From: Phoronis ovalis
Lineage: Eukaryota > Phoronida > Phoronidae
DNA length: 14,980 nt
Direction of reading: 5' to 3'
Assembly: GCA_028565635.1 (NCBI GenBank)
Contig: JAOXYB010029611.1
Location: forward strand, 1 to 14,980
Shown: in pieces, positions 9,601 through 14,980 of the stretch
Position numbering within the stretch: position 1 is the stretch's first letter
How the letters are laid out: every line of letters begins with the position of its first letter
The notes under the pieces: generated by a model
What the model was told of the DNA's origin: nothing
The model's database searches: none
What the model saw: only the letters and a program-made list of their open reading frames with translations
Program-made: the position numbers and the translations under genes

Positions 9601-12600
9601 TTATGGTTTATTACTTGAGGGGGCCTGTGATTATAATTATGTATGTGTAGATAGGGAATGCGATGTAAAGTTCAATTACAAAGGAATCCTGGGTAAATAG
9701 AAAAAGTTTGAATTATTAAAATGTTATTCAAATTATTTTTAGCCTGTATAATAAAATTTAGTAATATATAATTGTAGGAGGAGACAGGGTAAAAAAATTG
9801 AAGTACTAGAAAAAGAGGATGTGTTTTGAAGTTTTAATTAATATTAAGTTTTAATGGAAAAAAAAACTTATCAGTTCATTTCTAATAGCTATCCTTGATG
9901 TTGAAACAACTCATTTTTTGTTTGTTCTGTAAATATTCTTGCTTAGAAATTAAATTCTGGTCTTAGTTGATAACTCTAGAAATTTAGAATTGAAAACTTT
10001 CAAACCATAAAACAATCTATTGACATTTAATTCTTTGCAAGGAATGTACTTAATCTGATTCTATTTTCAACAGGTTCTGGTCGCTATACAGAAATGACAT
10101 TTGTTCCTGTAAAACCGCCAAGTTTTCTTCTCAACAGGTAAATACATAAAACTATGAAATTTTTCCAAAGCTAAATGATATCTTACAAAAAGCCTTGATG
10201 TCTTTTCTCAAATCCTTCATTAATCTTCTAATTATATTGAGATTGTTATGCAACCTAAACAAATGGTATCATAGAGGAAGATTATAACCCATCCATGTGT
10301 CTTTTACTTTCATTGAGAGCATATTTCATCTGGTGCACTTTTACCCTCATAAAAAATGTATATTTGATAGGTACAGTATTAGTGAGCTGAGAAATATAAT
10401 TTATTATGGGCATATTGTAATAATGTTTTGGTTATTTCATTTCAGAGGGCCTTCTTATCCACGGATACCATCAACCACCACTTCACCTAGTTCATCAGTA
10501 AGCATCAACCTTCCAAAATCAAGCAGCCGAACAAAAAGTAAATCATCAAGATCATCCAAATCCTCCAGGTCATCAACAGGCAGTACCAGCCCTACTTTAA
10601 CACCAACTGCTTCACCAATACCTGGAAAGCTGATTCAGGTAGCACTGTCTTTTTACTAAATACAATATAAAATGTTCCGTATTCATGGTGTCAGTTTGAG
10701 AATCCCATTTTGTTAAAACAAATTAGGATTTTGACAAAGTATTAGTTTTACACTCACCTGTATCTATCATCTCATTTTTTCGAAATTTTTGTAAAATGCA
10801 ATGATGAAAACAAGATGAATAATTTTAATCGGTAATTATTAATATTTCAAACAGGAAAAAAGTTCTATTATTTTTGTGTTTCAGGTTATAACGTAACTGA
10901 CTGTACAGAATACTTACAAGACATGACTATAGTTTTGCTAAAAATTCTAATTTTTATTCTGCCAAGTCAAGTACATATGAACATGTGTGCATGGCTGTTC
11001 ATTGTTTGGTTAGCTGTCTTAGAATATCTTTATGTATCTGTTGAATATGTAACATATTTGAAGCCTGAAACATTCATTAAGTCTGCTACTAACAGTATTT
11101 GTTACAACTGTAGGTGAACGGTGGTTCAGTCAGCGGTTCTAGTCATTCTAGTCTATCACTCAACAAATCTGTGCAAGAAGAAGGTGAGTTCACACTGCGT
11201 ATCTTCATTAGGTGCGATTACTCCTTCATTCATTAGTGAGTTCACACTGCATACGTTCATTAGGTGTGATTACTCATTCATTCATTATTCACTTAAGACT
11301 GAATCTTGATCACTAATTCTTTCCAGTTATCCTTATCTCCCAGAAATCCTTTCAATTTACTTATGTCATAACTAGACAAGGGAAGTCTGCTTATATAATA
11401 GCCTTTTTTACTTGGTTGGTTTAAACCATTTCTGGTATCCAAAACAATAGTTCTGAGAAGGGTTATCCAATAATGACTTGTACATTTTTTGCCCTATTCA
11501 ACAGCTTTGCAAACAGTATTATACTCTTCAATTCACAGTTGTATTACAGATGTCAAGAATTGTCTTACATGCTAGTGTAGATGATGAACGATGCAAAGCC
11601 ATAGTACATCACCATAAACAATACTACGGAAATATTTGAAAATATTTGGCATTTACTACATTCTATTGTATTGTTAAAACACCTAGTATCAAAGCAGATA
11701 ATCAAATTAAATTTTATATTTCAGATGAACTGGGAGTACTTTTAAAGAAGCTTTCTCTTGAACAATACACTGATATATTTGAAGAACAAGAGGTATGAAT
11801 GTGCTTGACATATTCGGATAAATGTCAAATAAGTGTATTTGTTTAAACACTTTGCTCTTTTGAGCTGCGTAGCAACGTCACATTCCAAAGCTTATAAATC
11901 TATAGTAATAAGAATCAAAGATAGGAATTGATTATTCACTTTTTCCTTAACCTTCACTGCAGTAGTCAACTACATAAATTATCTGTTACTAGTCAACATT
12001 GTCACAAAATACTAGTATCCTTTCTTGTTAATAAGGGTTTCAATAATCGGGGAGCATTGAAAGAAAATGTGAGATTTGCGCATTAGGCTTACAACATTCA
12101 TTGCATTTAAAAATATCAATTTTTCTTTGTAAAATCCTTCAGTTTAAATTTACTGATACTTTTTTGCGTACACTGTCCAAATTTATATAGAGTTTTGAAA
12201 AAATGATATATCAAGTAGGGGGTTATTCTTATTTTGCACAAGAATAAATACCATTTCCAAATAATAGATTACATGAATTACACACATATCCTCCTTCTGA
12301 TGGCATTGGGAAATTGCTGTTACAAAAGATCTACATTACAGCGATGATAGATTGACATTTTCAAGTTACAACTTTTTTACCCATAAAGCACTAGCAATTT
12401 AGTTGACTGTAGCAGAACTAAGGCACTTAAAATATTCAACCAGTCCCGTTGAGTATGTTTTTGGTATTCTACTGCAGGTTGATATGGAAGCATTCCTTTC
12501 TCTTACCGATTGTGATCTCAAAGAACTTGGCATCTCTCACACTGAGCCAAGAAGACAAATACTGTCTACAATTTCTGAACTAAGATCTGGAAAGGTAGGA

Positions 12601-13348
12601 CTCTTTTCATTATCCTAGCTTTACAAGCACGAGACTTTTTATTTGATTCCTATTAGCTGTTTCCATGTCTCATTGGAGTAATAATGTGTTCATGAATTGA
12701 ATGCAGACATACACATTGAATGCAGACATACACAAGTCTCCGTACAGAAACTGTGAAGATGCTGCCTTTAGTTGGACTTTGTTCTCGTGTTAATTTGTTA
12801 TTAGTTTGATTGTCTCCAGTCTCCAACAGTACTATGCCTGTGTAAAGAAAGAAAAGCTTTTGTAATGACCCTGGTATGTTCTCAATGATGACTGTCAAAG
12901 AATGCTACCATGCTTTGCCAAGAAATTGTGGGCAATTGTGTCTTGTCTCCTTTTACTAAGGCTCAATTTGTTACAACACAAGAAATAACGGTTGCAATTA
13001 TTTTAAAATACAAAGTGAAAAAAGCTTTACAATACCCTTTTCTTCATACGTTTTAATTCTAGTTAAATTTAACATAATGTAAAAAAATGTAATAAACGTT
13101 TGTAACTATCTTGATTTTACAAAAGTTGCTTTTAATGGCAGTAGCGGATTCTTGATGAATGTTTATTAAGTAACAAAATATATTTATAGGGCAGGGAGAG
13201 GCAACAGTTTCATGATACAATGACTAGCTTTCAAGCCAAGCATTCGTTTCGTGGAGACTCCAGTGATGTTAATTTAGCAGCATGGGCAATACAAGAAGAG
13301 GCTCCTCATCAAAATGGAAATAACAGTGCAAAATCAAGATCTTCTTGA
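2902..13348 (+). CDS. ANKS6: ANKS6-like ankyrin-repeat and SAM-domain ciliary protein, complete, 16 coding exons
   Basis: Hand-joined exons 2902-3631, 5645-5689, 5941-6148, 6386-6483, 6714-6846, 7269-7299, 7474-7614, 8146-8283, 8761-8913, 9352-9586, 10074-10137, 10446-10638, 11114-11183, 11725-11792, 12478-12594 and 13190-13348 give 2583 nt, an 860-residue protein plus stop. All introns are GT-AG and all phases match. Human ANKS6 is about 871 residues. Order: 11 ankyrin repeats (1 to about 380), [14 protein letters not shown] block (416-429), IPPFLPP motif (522-528), Ser/Pro linker with [11 protein letters not shown] (747-806) and the GRERQ tail. In vertebrates ANKS6 binds and activates NEK8, joins INVS and NPHP3 in the proximal (inversin) segment of cilia, and contacts BICC1 and ANKS3 through SAM. 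Loss causes nephronophthisis. Orthology is inferred from domain order and motif identity recalled from memory. ANKS3, the main alternative, lacks the GWW and IPPFLPP blocks as far as I recall. Confidence 0.95.
3632..5644 (+). other. Largest intron (2.0 kb), with a possible intronic poly(A) site
   Basis: Reading past the exon 1 donor stays open for 21 codons, to TAA at 3694-3696. AATAAA hexamers follow at 3777-3782 and 3806-3811, with a T/G-rich patch just after. Further AATAAA copies lie at 4282, 4969 and 5395, as expected in AT-rich DNA. No second gene or recognisable transposon was seen in the intron. The 3' end (ttattttttcag, 5644) is a strong acceptor. Confidence 0.6.
5645..5689 (+). CDS. 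ANKS6: ANKS6-like coding exon 2 (45 nt), start of ankyrin repeat 8
   Basis: The acceptor tttttcag and the donor AATG|gtaagt bound 45 nt, phase 1 on both sides. It encodes the residues [14 protein letters not shown], matching the human stretch between the seventh and eighth repeats (a Pro-Asp-Ile-Phe-like segment). Because the exon is symmetric and a multiple of three, skipping it would delete 15 residues without a frameshift, but would break repeat 8. Confidence 0.9.
5690..5940 (+). other. Intron 2, with a 10-bp inverted repeat
   Basis: ATGACAGAGC (5726-5735) and GCTCTGTCAT (5786-5795) are perfect inverted copies 50 bp apart. CAGAGCTGAAA occurs directly repeated at 5730-5740 and 5768-5778. 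This may be the remnant of a small palindromic element or chance. Otherwise the intron is plain. Confidence 0.5.
5941..6148 (+). CDS. ANKS6: ANKS6-like coding exon 3: ankyrin repeats 8-10 (part)
   Basis: It runs from acceptor acatttcag to donor CATGG|gtatgt, phase 1 in and phase 2 out. It encodes residues 259-328: the rest of repeat 8 ([10 protein letters not shown]), all of repeat 9 ([19 protein letters not shown] then [12 protein letters not shown]) and the start of repeat 10 ([13 protein letters not shown]). [12 protein letters not shown] is identical to my recollection of human ANKS6 and is among the strongest orthology signals. N310 sits in an LxxxxxDIN context, discussed separately. Confidence 0.95.
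6386..6483 (+). CDS. ANKS6: ANKS6-like coding exon 4: end of ankyrin repeat 10, repeat 11 (part)
   Basis: Acceptor cctatag, donor GATTG|gtgagt, phase 2 in and 1 out. It encodes [16 protein letters not shown] followed by [12 protein letters not shown], residues 328-360. This matches the human AKNGYTAF segment with a Cys for Tyr change. The frame joins without a stop to both neighbours. Confidence 0.93.
6714..6846 (+). CDS. ANKS6: ANKS6-like coding exon 5: end of ankyrin domain and basic spacer
   Basis: Acceptor tttgatag, donor AATGG|gtaaga, phase 1 in and 2 out. Residues 361-404 begin [12 protein letters not shown], matching the human DPDTELVRLLA end of the last repeat. A Lys-rich stretch ([11 protein letters not shown], residues 382-392) and a polar spacer follow, with no clear domain. 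Confidence 0.92.
7269..7299 (+). CDS. ANKS6: ANKS6-like coding exon 6 (31-nt microexon)
   Basis: Acceptor ttttgcag (wider context ttctttgcag), donor TAAAA|gtaagt. It takes phase 2 to phase 0 and encodes [11 protein letters not shown] (residues 405-415). The GLK directly precedes the Trp-Trp block of the next exon, as in human (GGLKSWW). The join is needed to keep both flanking exons in frame, so the microexon is well supported despite its size. Confidence 0.88.
7474..7614 (+). CDS. ANKS6: ANKS6-like coding exon 7: conserved Trp-Trp basic block
   Basis: Acceptor caattacag, donor TCTCAG|gtatgt, phase 0 both sides, residues 416-462. It begins [18 protein letters not shown], close to human SWWNRMSNRFRKLKLMQT: an Arg/Lys-rich amphipathic stretch with no named domain that I know. 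Its conservation outside the repeats suggests a binding segment. The rest is Pro/Ser-rich linker. Confidence 0.93.
7615..8145 (+). other. Intron 7, no further feature seen
   Basis: 531 bp of AT-rich intron. It has no splice-bounded open segment in the right phase and no obvious repeat. The pyrimidine tract gtttttttattgtag marks the 3' end. Confidence 0.6.
8146..8283 (+). CDS. ANKS6: ANKS6-like coding exon 8: Ser/Thr-rich linker
   Basis: Acceptor attgtag, donor ACTCTG|gtaaga, phase 0 both sides, residues 463-508. The sequence is rich in Ser, Thr and Leu ([16 protein letters not shown]) with no recognisable domain. In human the equivalent region is also poorly conserved linker. Skipping would keep frame. 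Confidence 0.85.
8505..8594 (+). other. Candidate 90-nt cassette exon inside intron 8
   Basis: The acceptor-like tttctattgcag ends at 8504 and the donor-like TTCAG|gtgaaa starts at 8595. The 90 nt between are open in phase 0 ([20 protein letters not shown] then further residues) and would insert 30 residues between exons 8 and 9 without a frameshift. The composition is hydrophobic, unlike the polar linker on both sides, and I know of no counterpart in vertebrate ANKS6. A second frame is also open across 8483-8689. Splice-site chance pairing is a serious alternative. Confidence 0.25.
8761..8913 (+). CDS. ANKS6: ANKS6-like coding exon 9: conserved IPPFLPP motif
   Basis: Acceptor tttttcccag, donor CCTTTA|gtgagt, phase 0 both sides, residues 509-559. 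[14 protein letters not shown] (518-531) and SSDRSR (536-541) match the human [14 protein letters not shown] and SSDRSR almost exactly. Within a fast-changing linker, this suggests a short linear binding motif specific to the family. Confidence 0.94.
8914..9351 (+). other. Intron 9, no further feature seen
   Basis: 438 bp of AT-rich sequence. No coding segment or repeat was recognised. The acceptor is gctttttcag. Confidence 0.6.
9352..9586 (+). CDS. ANKS6: ANKS6-like coding exon 10: Ser/Pro/Gly-rich linker
   Basis: Acceptor ctttttcag, donor AAATCTG|gtaggg, phase 0 in and 1 out. It encodes residues 560-637. [20 protein letters not shown] resembles human TPVRPVKFPSLPRSP, and [13 protein letters not shown] resembles human HSPHSSGGSSG. 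Low-complexity Ser/Gly/Pro content implies disorder, and there are several Ser-Pro sites. The donor is weaker than most in this gene (gtaggg), but the phase match to exon 11 supports it. Confidence 0.9.
9587..10073 (+). other. Intron 10, no further feature seen
   Basis: 487 bp of AT-rich intron. Read-through from exon 10 meets a stop at 9616-9618. No repeat or coding segment was recognised. Confidence 0.6.
10074..10137 (+). CDS. ANKS6: ANKS6-like coding exon 11 (64 nt)
   Basis: Acceptor tcaacag, donor CAACAG|gtaaat, phase 1 in and 2 out. It encodes [20 protein letters not shown], ending in Asn and a split Arg (residues 638-659). I recall no clear vertebrate counterpart. The phases on both sides fit, and skipping (64 nt) would shift frame, so it is probably constitutive. 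Confidence 0.82.
10446..10638 (+). CDS. ANKS6: ANKS6-like coding exon 12: Ser/Lys/Arg-rich segment
   Basis: Acceptor ttatttcatttcag, donor ATTCAG|gtagca, phase 2 in and 0 out, residues 659-723. It holds a Ser/Lys/Arg run ([14 protein letters not shown]), then [12 protein letters not shown], which matches human [12 protein letters not shown]. The basic-serine run resembles RS-type low complexity and is probably disordered and phosphorylated. Confidence 0.92.
10639..11113 (+). other. Intron 12, no further feature seen
   Basis: 475 bp of AT-rich intron. The open frame at 10923-11117 shows no family resemblance and overlaps the acceptor of the next exon, so it is not a gene. The acceptor is aactgtag, with a weak pyrimidine tract. 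Confidence 0.55.
11114..11183 (+). CDS. ANKS6: ANKS6-like coding exon 13 (70 nt)
   Basis: Acceptor actgtag, donor GAAG|gtgagt, phase 0 in and 1 out. It encodes [20 protein letters not shown] then QEE (residues 724-746), a Ser-rich lead into the SAM domain comparable to human SSVSSSSSHRQSKS. The donor is the first copy of a 52-bp tandem duplication. Confidence 0.87.
11184..11287 (+). repeat. 52-bp tandem duplication that copies the exon 13 splice donor
   Basis: Unit 1 is 11184-11235 and unit 2 is 11236-11287, with five differences over 52 bp. Each unit begins GTGAGTTCACACTGC and ends TTCATTCATTA. Unit 1 starts exactly at the intron 13 GT, so unit 2 carries a second complete GTGAGT donor 52 bp downstream. 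Unit 1 read as exon reaches TAG at 11234-11236. Confidence 0.95.
11725..11792 (+). CDS. ANKS6: ANKS6-like coding exon 14: SAM domain, first half
   Basis: Acceptor atatttcag, donor AAGAG|gtatga, phase 1 in and 0 out. Residues 747-769 begin [15 protein letters not shown], followed by TDIFEEQE. This is the N-terminal helix pair of a SAM domain and nearly identical to human DELTGILKKLSLEKY and IFEEQE. SAM domains form head-to-tail or heterotypic contacts. In this family they bind BICC1 and ANKS3. Confidence 0.95.
11793..12477 (+). other. Intron 14, no further feature seen
   Basis: 685 bp of AT-rich intron splitting the SAM domain. No coding segment, repeat or RNA gene was recognised. The acceptor is ttctactgcag. 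Confidence 0.6.
12478..12594 (+). CDS. ANKS6: ANKS6-like coding exon 15: SAM domain, second half
   Basis: Acceptor tactgcag, donor GGAAAG|gtagga, phase 0 both sides, residues 770-808. It contains [19 protein letters not shown] then [15 protein letters not shown], matching human VDMEAFLTLTDGDLKELGI and the C-terminal SAM helix. The Leu-Lys-Glu-Leu-Gly-Ile signature is the classic core of SAM domains. R794 aligns, by my recollection, with the arginine changed in the Cy/+ rat. Confidence 0.96.
12595..13189 (+). other. Intron 15, with a 19-bp perfect tandem repeat
   Basis: 595 bp of AT-rich intron. Apart from the duplication at 12697-12734, nothing was recognised. The minus-strand frame across 12653-12898 has no family resemblance and is read as chance. 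The acceptor is tatttatag, with a weak pyrimidine tract. Confidence 0.6.
12697..12734 (+). repeat. 19-bp perfect tandem duplication
   Basis: TTGAATGCAGACATACACA occurs twice, head to tail with no mismatch (12697-12715 and 12716-12734), inside intron 15. The identity suggests a recent slippage or microduplication event. Confidence 0.95.
13190..13348 (+). CDS. ANKS6: ANKS6-like terminal coding exon 16 and stop
   Basis: The acceptor atttatag leads into [20 protein letters not shown] and onward to TGA at 13346-13348, phase 0, residues 809-860. GRERQ plus a helix-like run matches human GRERQILQETIHNF just after SAM. The last 30 or so residues ([20 protein letters not shown]) are polar and not obviously conserved. 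Confidence 0.93.
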   Translation, partial: GRERQQFHDTMTSFQAKHSFRGDSSDVNLAAWAIQEEAPHQNGNNSAKSRSS

Positions 13349-14276
13349 AATATTATTCATTAATATTCATTGGATTATTGATGCCATATATACAGGACAT
13401 CCACATTTGTAGGATGTGGAGCAGAGTGCAATATTTTAAAACTGCATATTTTTCCAGAATGATGTAATTTATTTTATTCCAAAGCTGTTATCTCTATCTA
13501 TTTATCACTGAAAGATTATTTCAGATAATACAAGAAATACAAGATATTATATTATATCATAACTATCATAAAAAATATAACATTTACAAAATAGATTTAA
13601 AATTAGTTCCAATTGATAGTCTGCTTTATTTCTGCCATCTTACTCTTTGGTTACTGTCTTCCAAGGGCTGCTAGTAGATCCAGTATTCACCTAGTGCAAT
13701 GTACATGCAGACGGACTTCTTATGGTATTCGTAATAATTAGAGCAAAACGTGAGAAGGGGGGGGGGGGATTTTCATACAATAATGTTCGAGGGACTCTCC
13801 TAATCAAATCACTTGGCTATTTGCCAAAGGTTCAGATACATCTCCAGCAAACAAAAGAATGATGACGTGTCTCCCTGAGGATCGTGTTGCATTAATATTG
13901 TGGTTGATTCGCGGATTTTCTTTTTGAATGTCTTATAATATCGTCACCATATCATTCTGGTCATGCTTGAAGCTTGTGAGGTGTTTTTATCCTTTGTTAG
14001 AAACGTAATGCTGTGCATTTCCTTGTCGCGATGTACTCGCTCAGCACGCAAGCAGATTCGAGTACAGGTACCACGACTAAGAAAACGCCTTCGGTTACAT
14101 CACAAACAACTTTCAAATAACGTAAAACATAACGTATTTCTGTTAAGTGGAAAAAAATATTCTGTTAATTATTAGTATGGACCGAGACTAAGATTAAATT
14201 ATGTATAGTATGGTGTAATGGTTATGTTGATTGTAAAAGCAGTGAAAGGGACTATTTCTTCTATAAAAACAATAAA
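13349..14276 (+). other. 3' UTR of the ANKS6-like gene, extent inferred
   Basis: After the TGA no exon-like frame continues. The first standard cleavage hexamers I see are ATTAAA at 14193-14198 and AATAAA at 14271-14276, implying a 3' UTR near 0.9 kb. Variant hexamers such as CATAAA at 13567-13572 could give a shorter end. A run of 12 G residues lies at 13757-13768. Short frames here (13963-14175 plus, 14199-14417 minus) show no recognisable protein. Confidence 0.5.
14193..14276 (+). terminator. Candidate poly(A) signals
   Basis: ATTAAA at 14193-14198 and AATAAA at 14271-14276. The second is the best canonical hexamer downstream of the stop codon. In AT-rich DNA these hexamers arise often by chance, so the position is provisional. 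Confidence 0.4.
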
Positions 14277-14690
14277 CTGCGGAATACATATTTGGATGAA
14301 TCGCATTCTACGATTTAATGTATAGTGCTTCGCATTTTTAATTAGCTTTGATACTATATTATATGTATCAATTAAACTGTTGCTTTGTTTCTTATGACTC
14401 GAGTGTTTCGAGTTCATGCATGCTAGCTGTGTAAGCTTCTTCCTTCATTCACCTAATGGTTTTTCTATACCTCTTGCGAACATCCGTAAACACGCATGAT
14501 GTAACCTAAAGATATAGTTACAATTTAACTTTTATTCATTTATTCAATCGCTATATTAAACTGTATTGTACTCAATGAAAGTTTTATCTTGTGGGATTTC
14601 TATGAATAACGTATATTTAAGAAATGTCAAAGACAATGAGCCTGATAATGAGATTGAAAGAAAACTTATTTTCAGAATAATAAATTTCAG
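14277..14690. other. Downstream flank, nothing recognised
   Basis: AT-rich sequence with no coding frame. Further ATTAAA and AATAAA hexamers (14370, 14679) offer alternative ends for the upstream gene. Confidence 0.4.
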
Positions 14691-14694
14691 AATA

Positions 14695-14890
14695 GCGGTT
14701 TCGCCGGGGGGGAGGGCAGTCAATATGAACTTCATATAAAAGTCCCGGGGGGCTCACTTGAAAAAAGTCGGGTACCCATGTTCGTCCGTAGGGTGCGAAA
14801 TAAGCCCCTAAACGGAAAGTGGAAGTTCAAAATACCACCCCTAACCGTGGGATTTTGCTGAAATAGGTACCCCTAAACGGGAAGTTTTCT
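14695..14890. repeat. GC-richer repetitive segment with a 32-33 bp period
   Basis: Base composition changes abruptly here, with G runs (about 14706-14713, 14745-14752) and a palindromic GGGTACCC at 14770-14777. CCCCTAAACGG occurs at 14805-14815 and 14870-14880, with a variant CCCCTAACCG at 14838-14847, spaced 33 and 32 bp. TAGGTACC precedes the last copy. This looks like part of a dispersed non-coding repeat or MITE-like element. I cannot name a family, and no coding sequence or terminal inverted repeat is visible within the window. Confidence 0.6.
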
Positions 14891-14980
14891 CTAAAATATT
14901 AATAACCAAAAAAAAGAAACGGTTCCCAAAAAAATCGGCAACAAAAAAACGTCGTCGAAACAAAATAATACACTAAATTT

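Noticed and set aside
10923-11117. Hydrophobic 64-codon frame in intron 12
   Set aside because: It resembles a membrane segment only because AT-rich DNA encodes Leu, Ile and Phe. It overlaps the next exon's acceptor and has no donor in a useful phase.
12653-12898. Minus-strand 81-codon frame in intron 15
   Set aside because: It spans the 19-bp duplication and has no recognisable domain or splice context.
13400-13420. Small hairpin TCCACA / TGTGGA just after the stop codon
   Set aside because: A six-base stem with a nine-base loop is weak and common. There is no sign of a histone-type or other known 3' element.
13757-13768. Run of 12 G residues
   Set aside because: A single homopolymer run. 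It may be a sequencing or slippage feature and does not form a G-quadruplex pattern with neighbouring G runs.
13963-14175. Basic 70-codon frame in the 3' UTR (RKQIRVQVPRLRKRLR)
   Set aside because: The Arg-rich run caught my eye as a possible nucleic-acid binder, but the frame is short, isolated and lacks any second line of evidence.
14199-14417. Minus-strand 72-codon frame in the downstream flank
   Set aside because: It begins downstream of the inferred poly(A) signals and shows no family resemblance.

Overview
The window looks like nuclear DNA from an animal, probably a marine invertebrate. It is AT-rich. It holds one complete split gene with short GT-AG introns (mostly 170-700 bp, one of 2.0 kb), and its spliced product aligns end to end with vertebrate ANKS6. 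I cannot fix the phylum from sequence alone. There is no prokaryotic gene organisation, CRISPR array, tRNA or rRNA, and no coding mobile element.

Layout. Positions 24-110 (minus strand) look like the first coding exon of an unidentified divergent gene, with its 5' leader and a YY1-like motif just upstream near 260-271. Positions about 843-1408 are a palindromic tandem array built on TCTATAGA. Positions 1719-1790 form a TATA-less promoter for the plus-strand gene, with an E-box, a perfect palindromic CRE and a CAAGATGGCG (YY1) element, followed by a probable non-coding exon ending at a consensus donor (1992|1993). A possible alternative N-terminal coding exon lies at 2653-2686.

The ANKS6-like gene then runs from 2902 to 13348 in 16 coding exons. 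All phases agree and the conceptual product is 860 residues (879 with the alternative start). I assembled it by hand from splice sites: 11 ankyrin repeats (residues 1 to about 380), a conserved Trp-Trp basic block (416-435), a Ser/Pro-rich linker with a conserved IPPFLPP motif (about 440-745), and a C-terminal SAM domain (747-806) with a short tail. The 3' UTR and flank follow, with candidate poly(A) signals at 14193 and 14271. The window ends in a GC-richer repetitive segment (about 14695-14890) with a 32-33 bp internal period.

In vertebrates ANKS6 is a ciliary protein of the inversin compartment. It activates the kinase NEK8, connects with INVS and NPHP3, and binds BICC1/ANKS3 through SAM contacts. 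This gene retains the domains needed for that role. No wholly new system is evident. The most informative extras are the divergent first exon, the CRE/YY1 promoter, the palindromic array between the two promoters, a tandem duplication that copies a splice donor, a candidate 90-nt cassette exon and a possible intronic poly(A) isoform.
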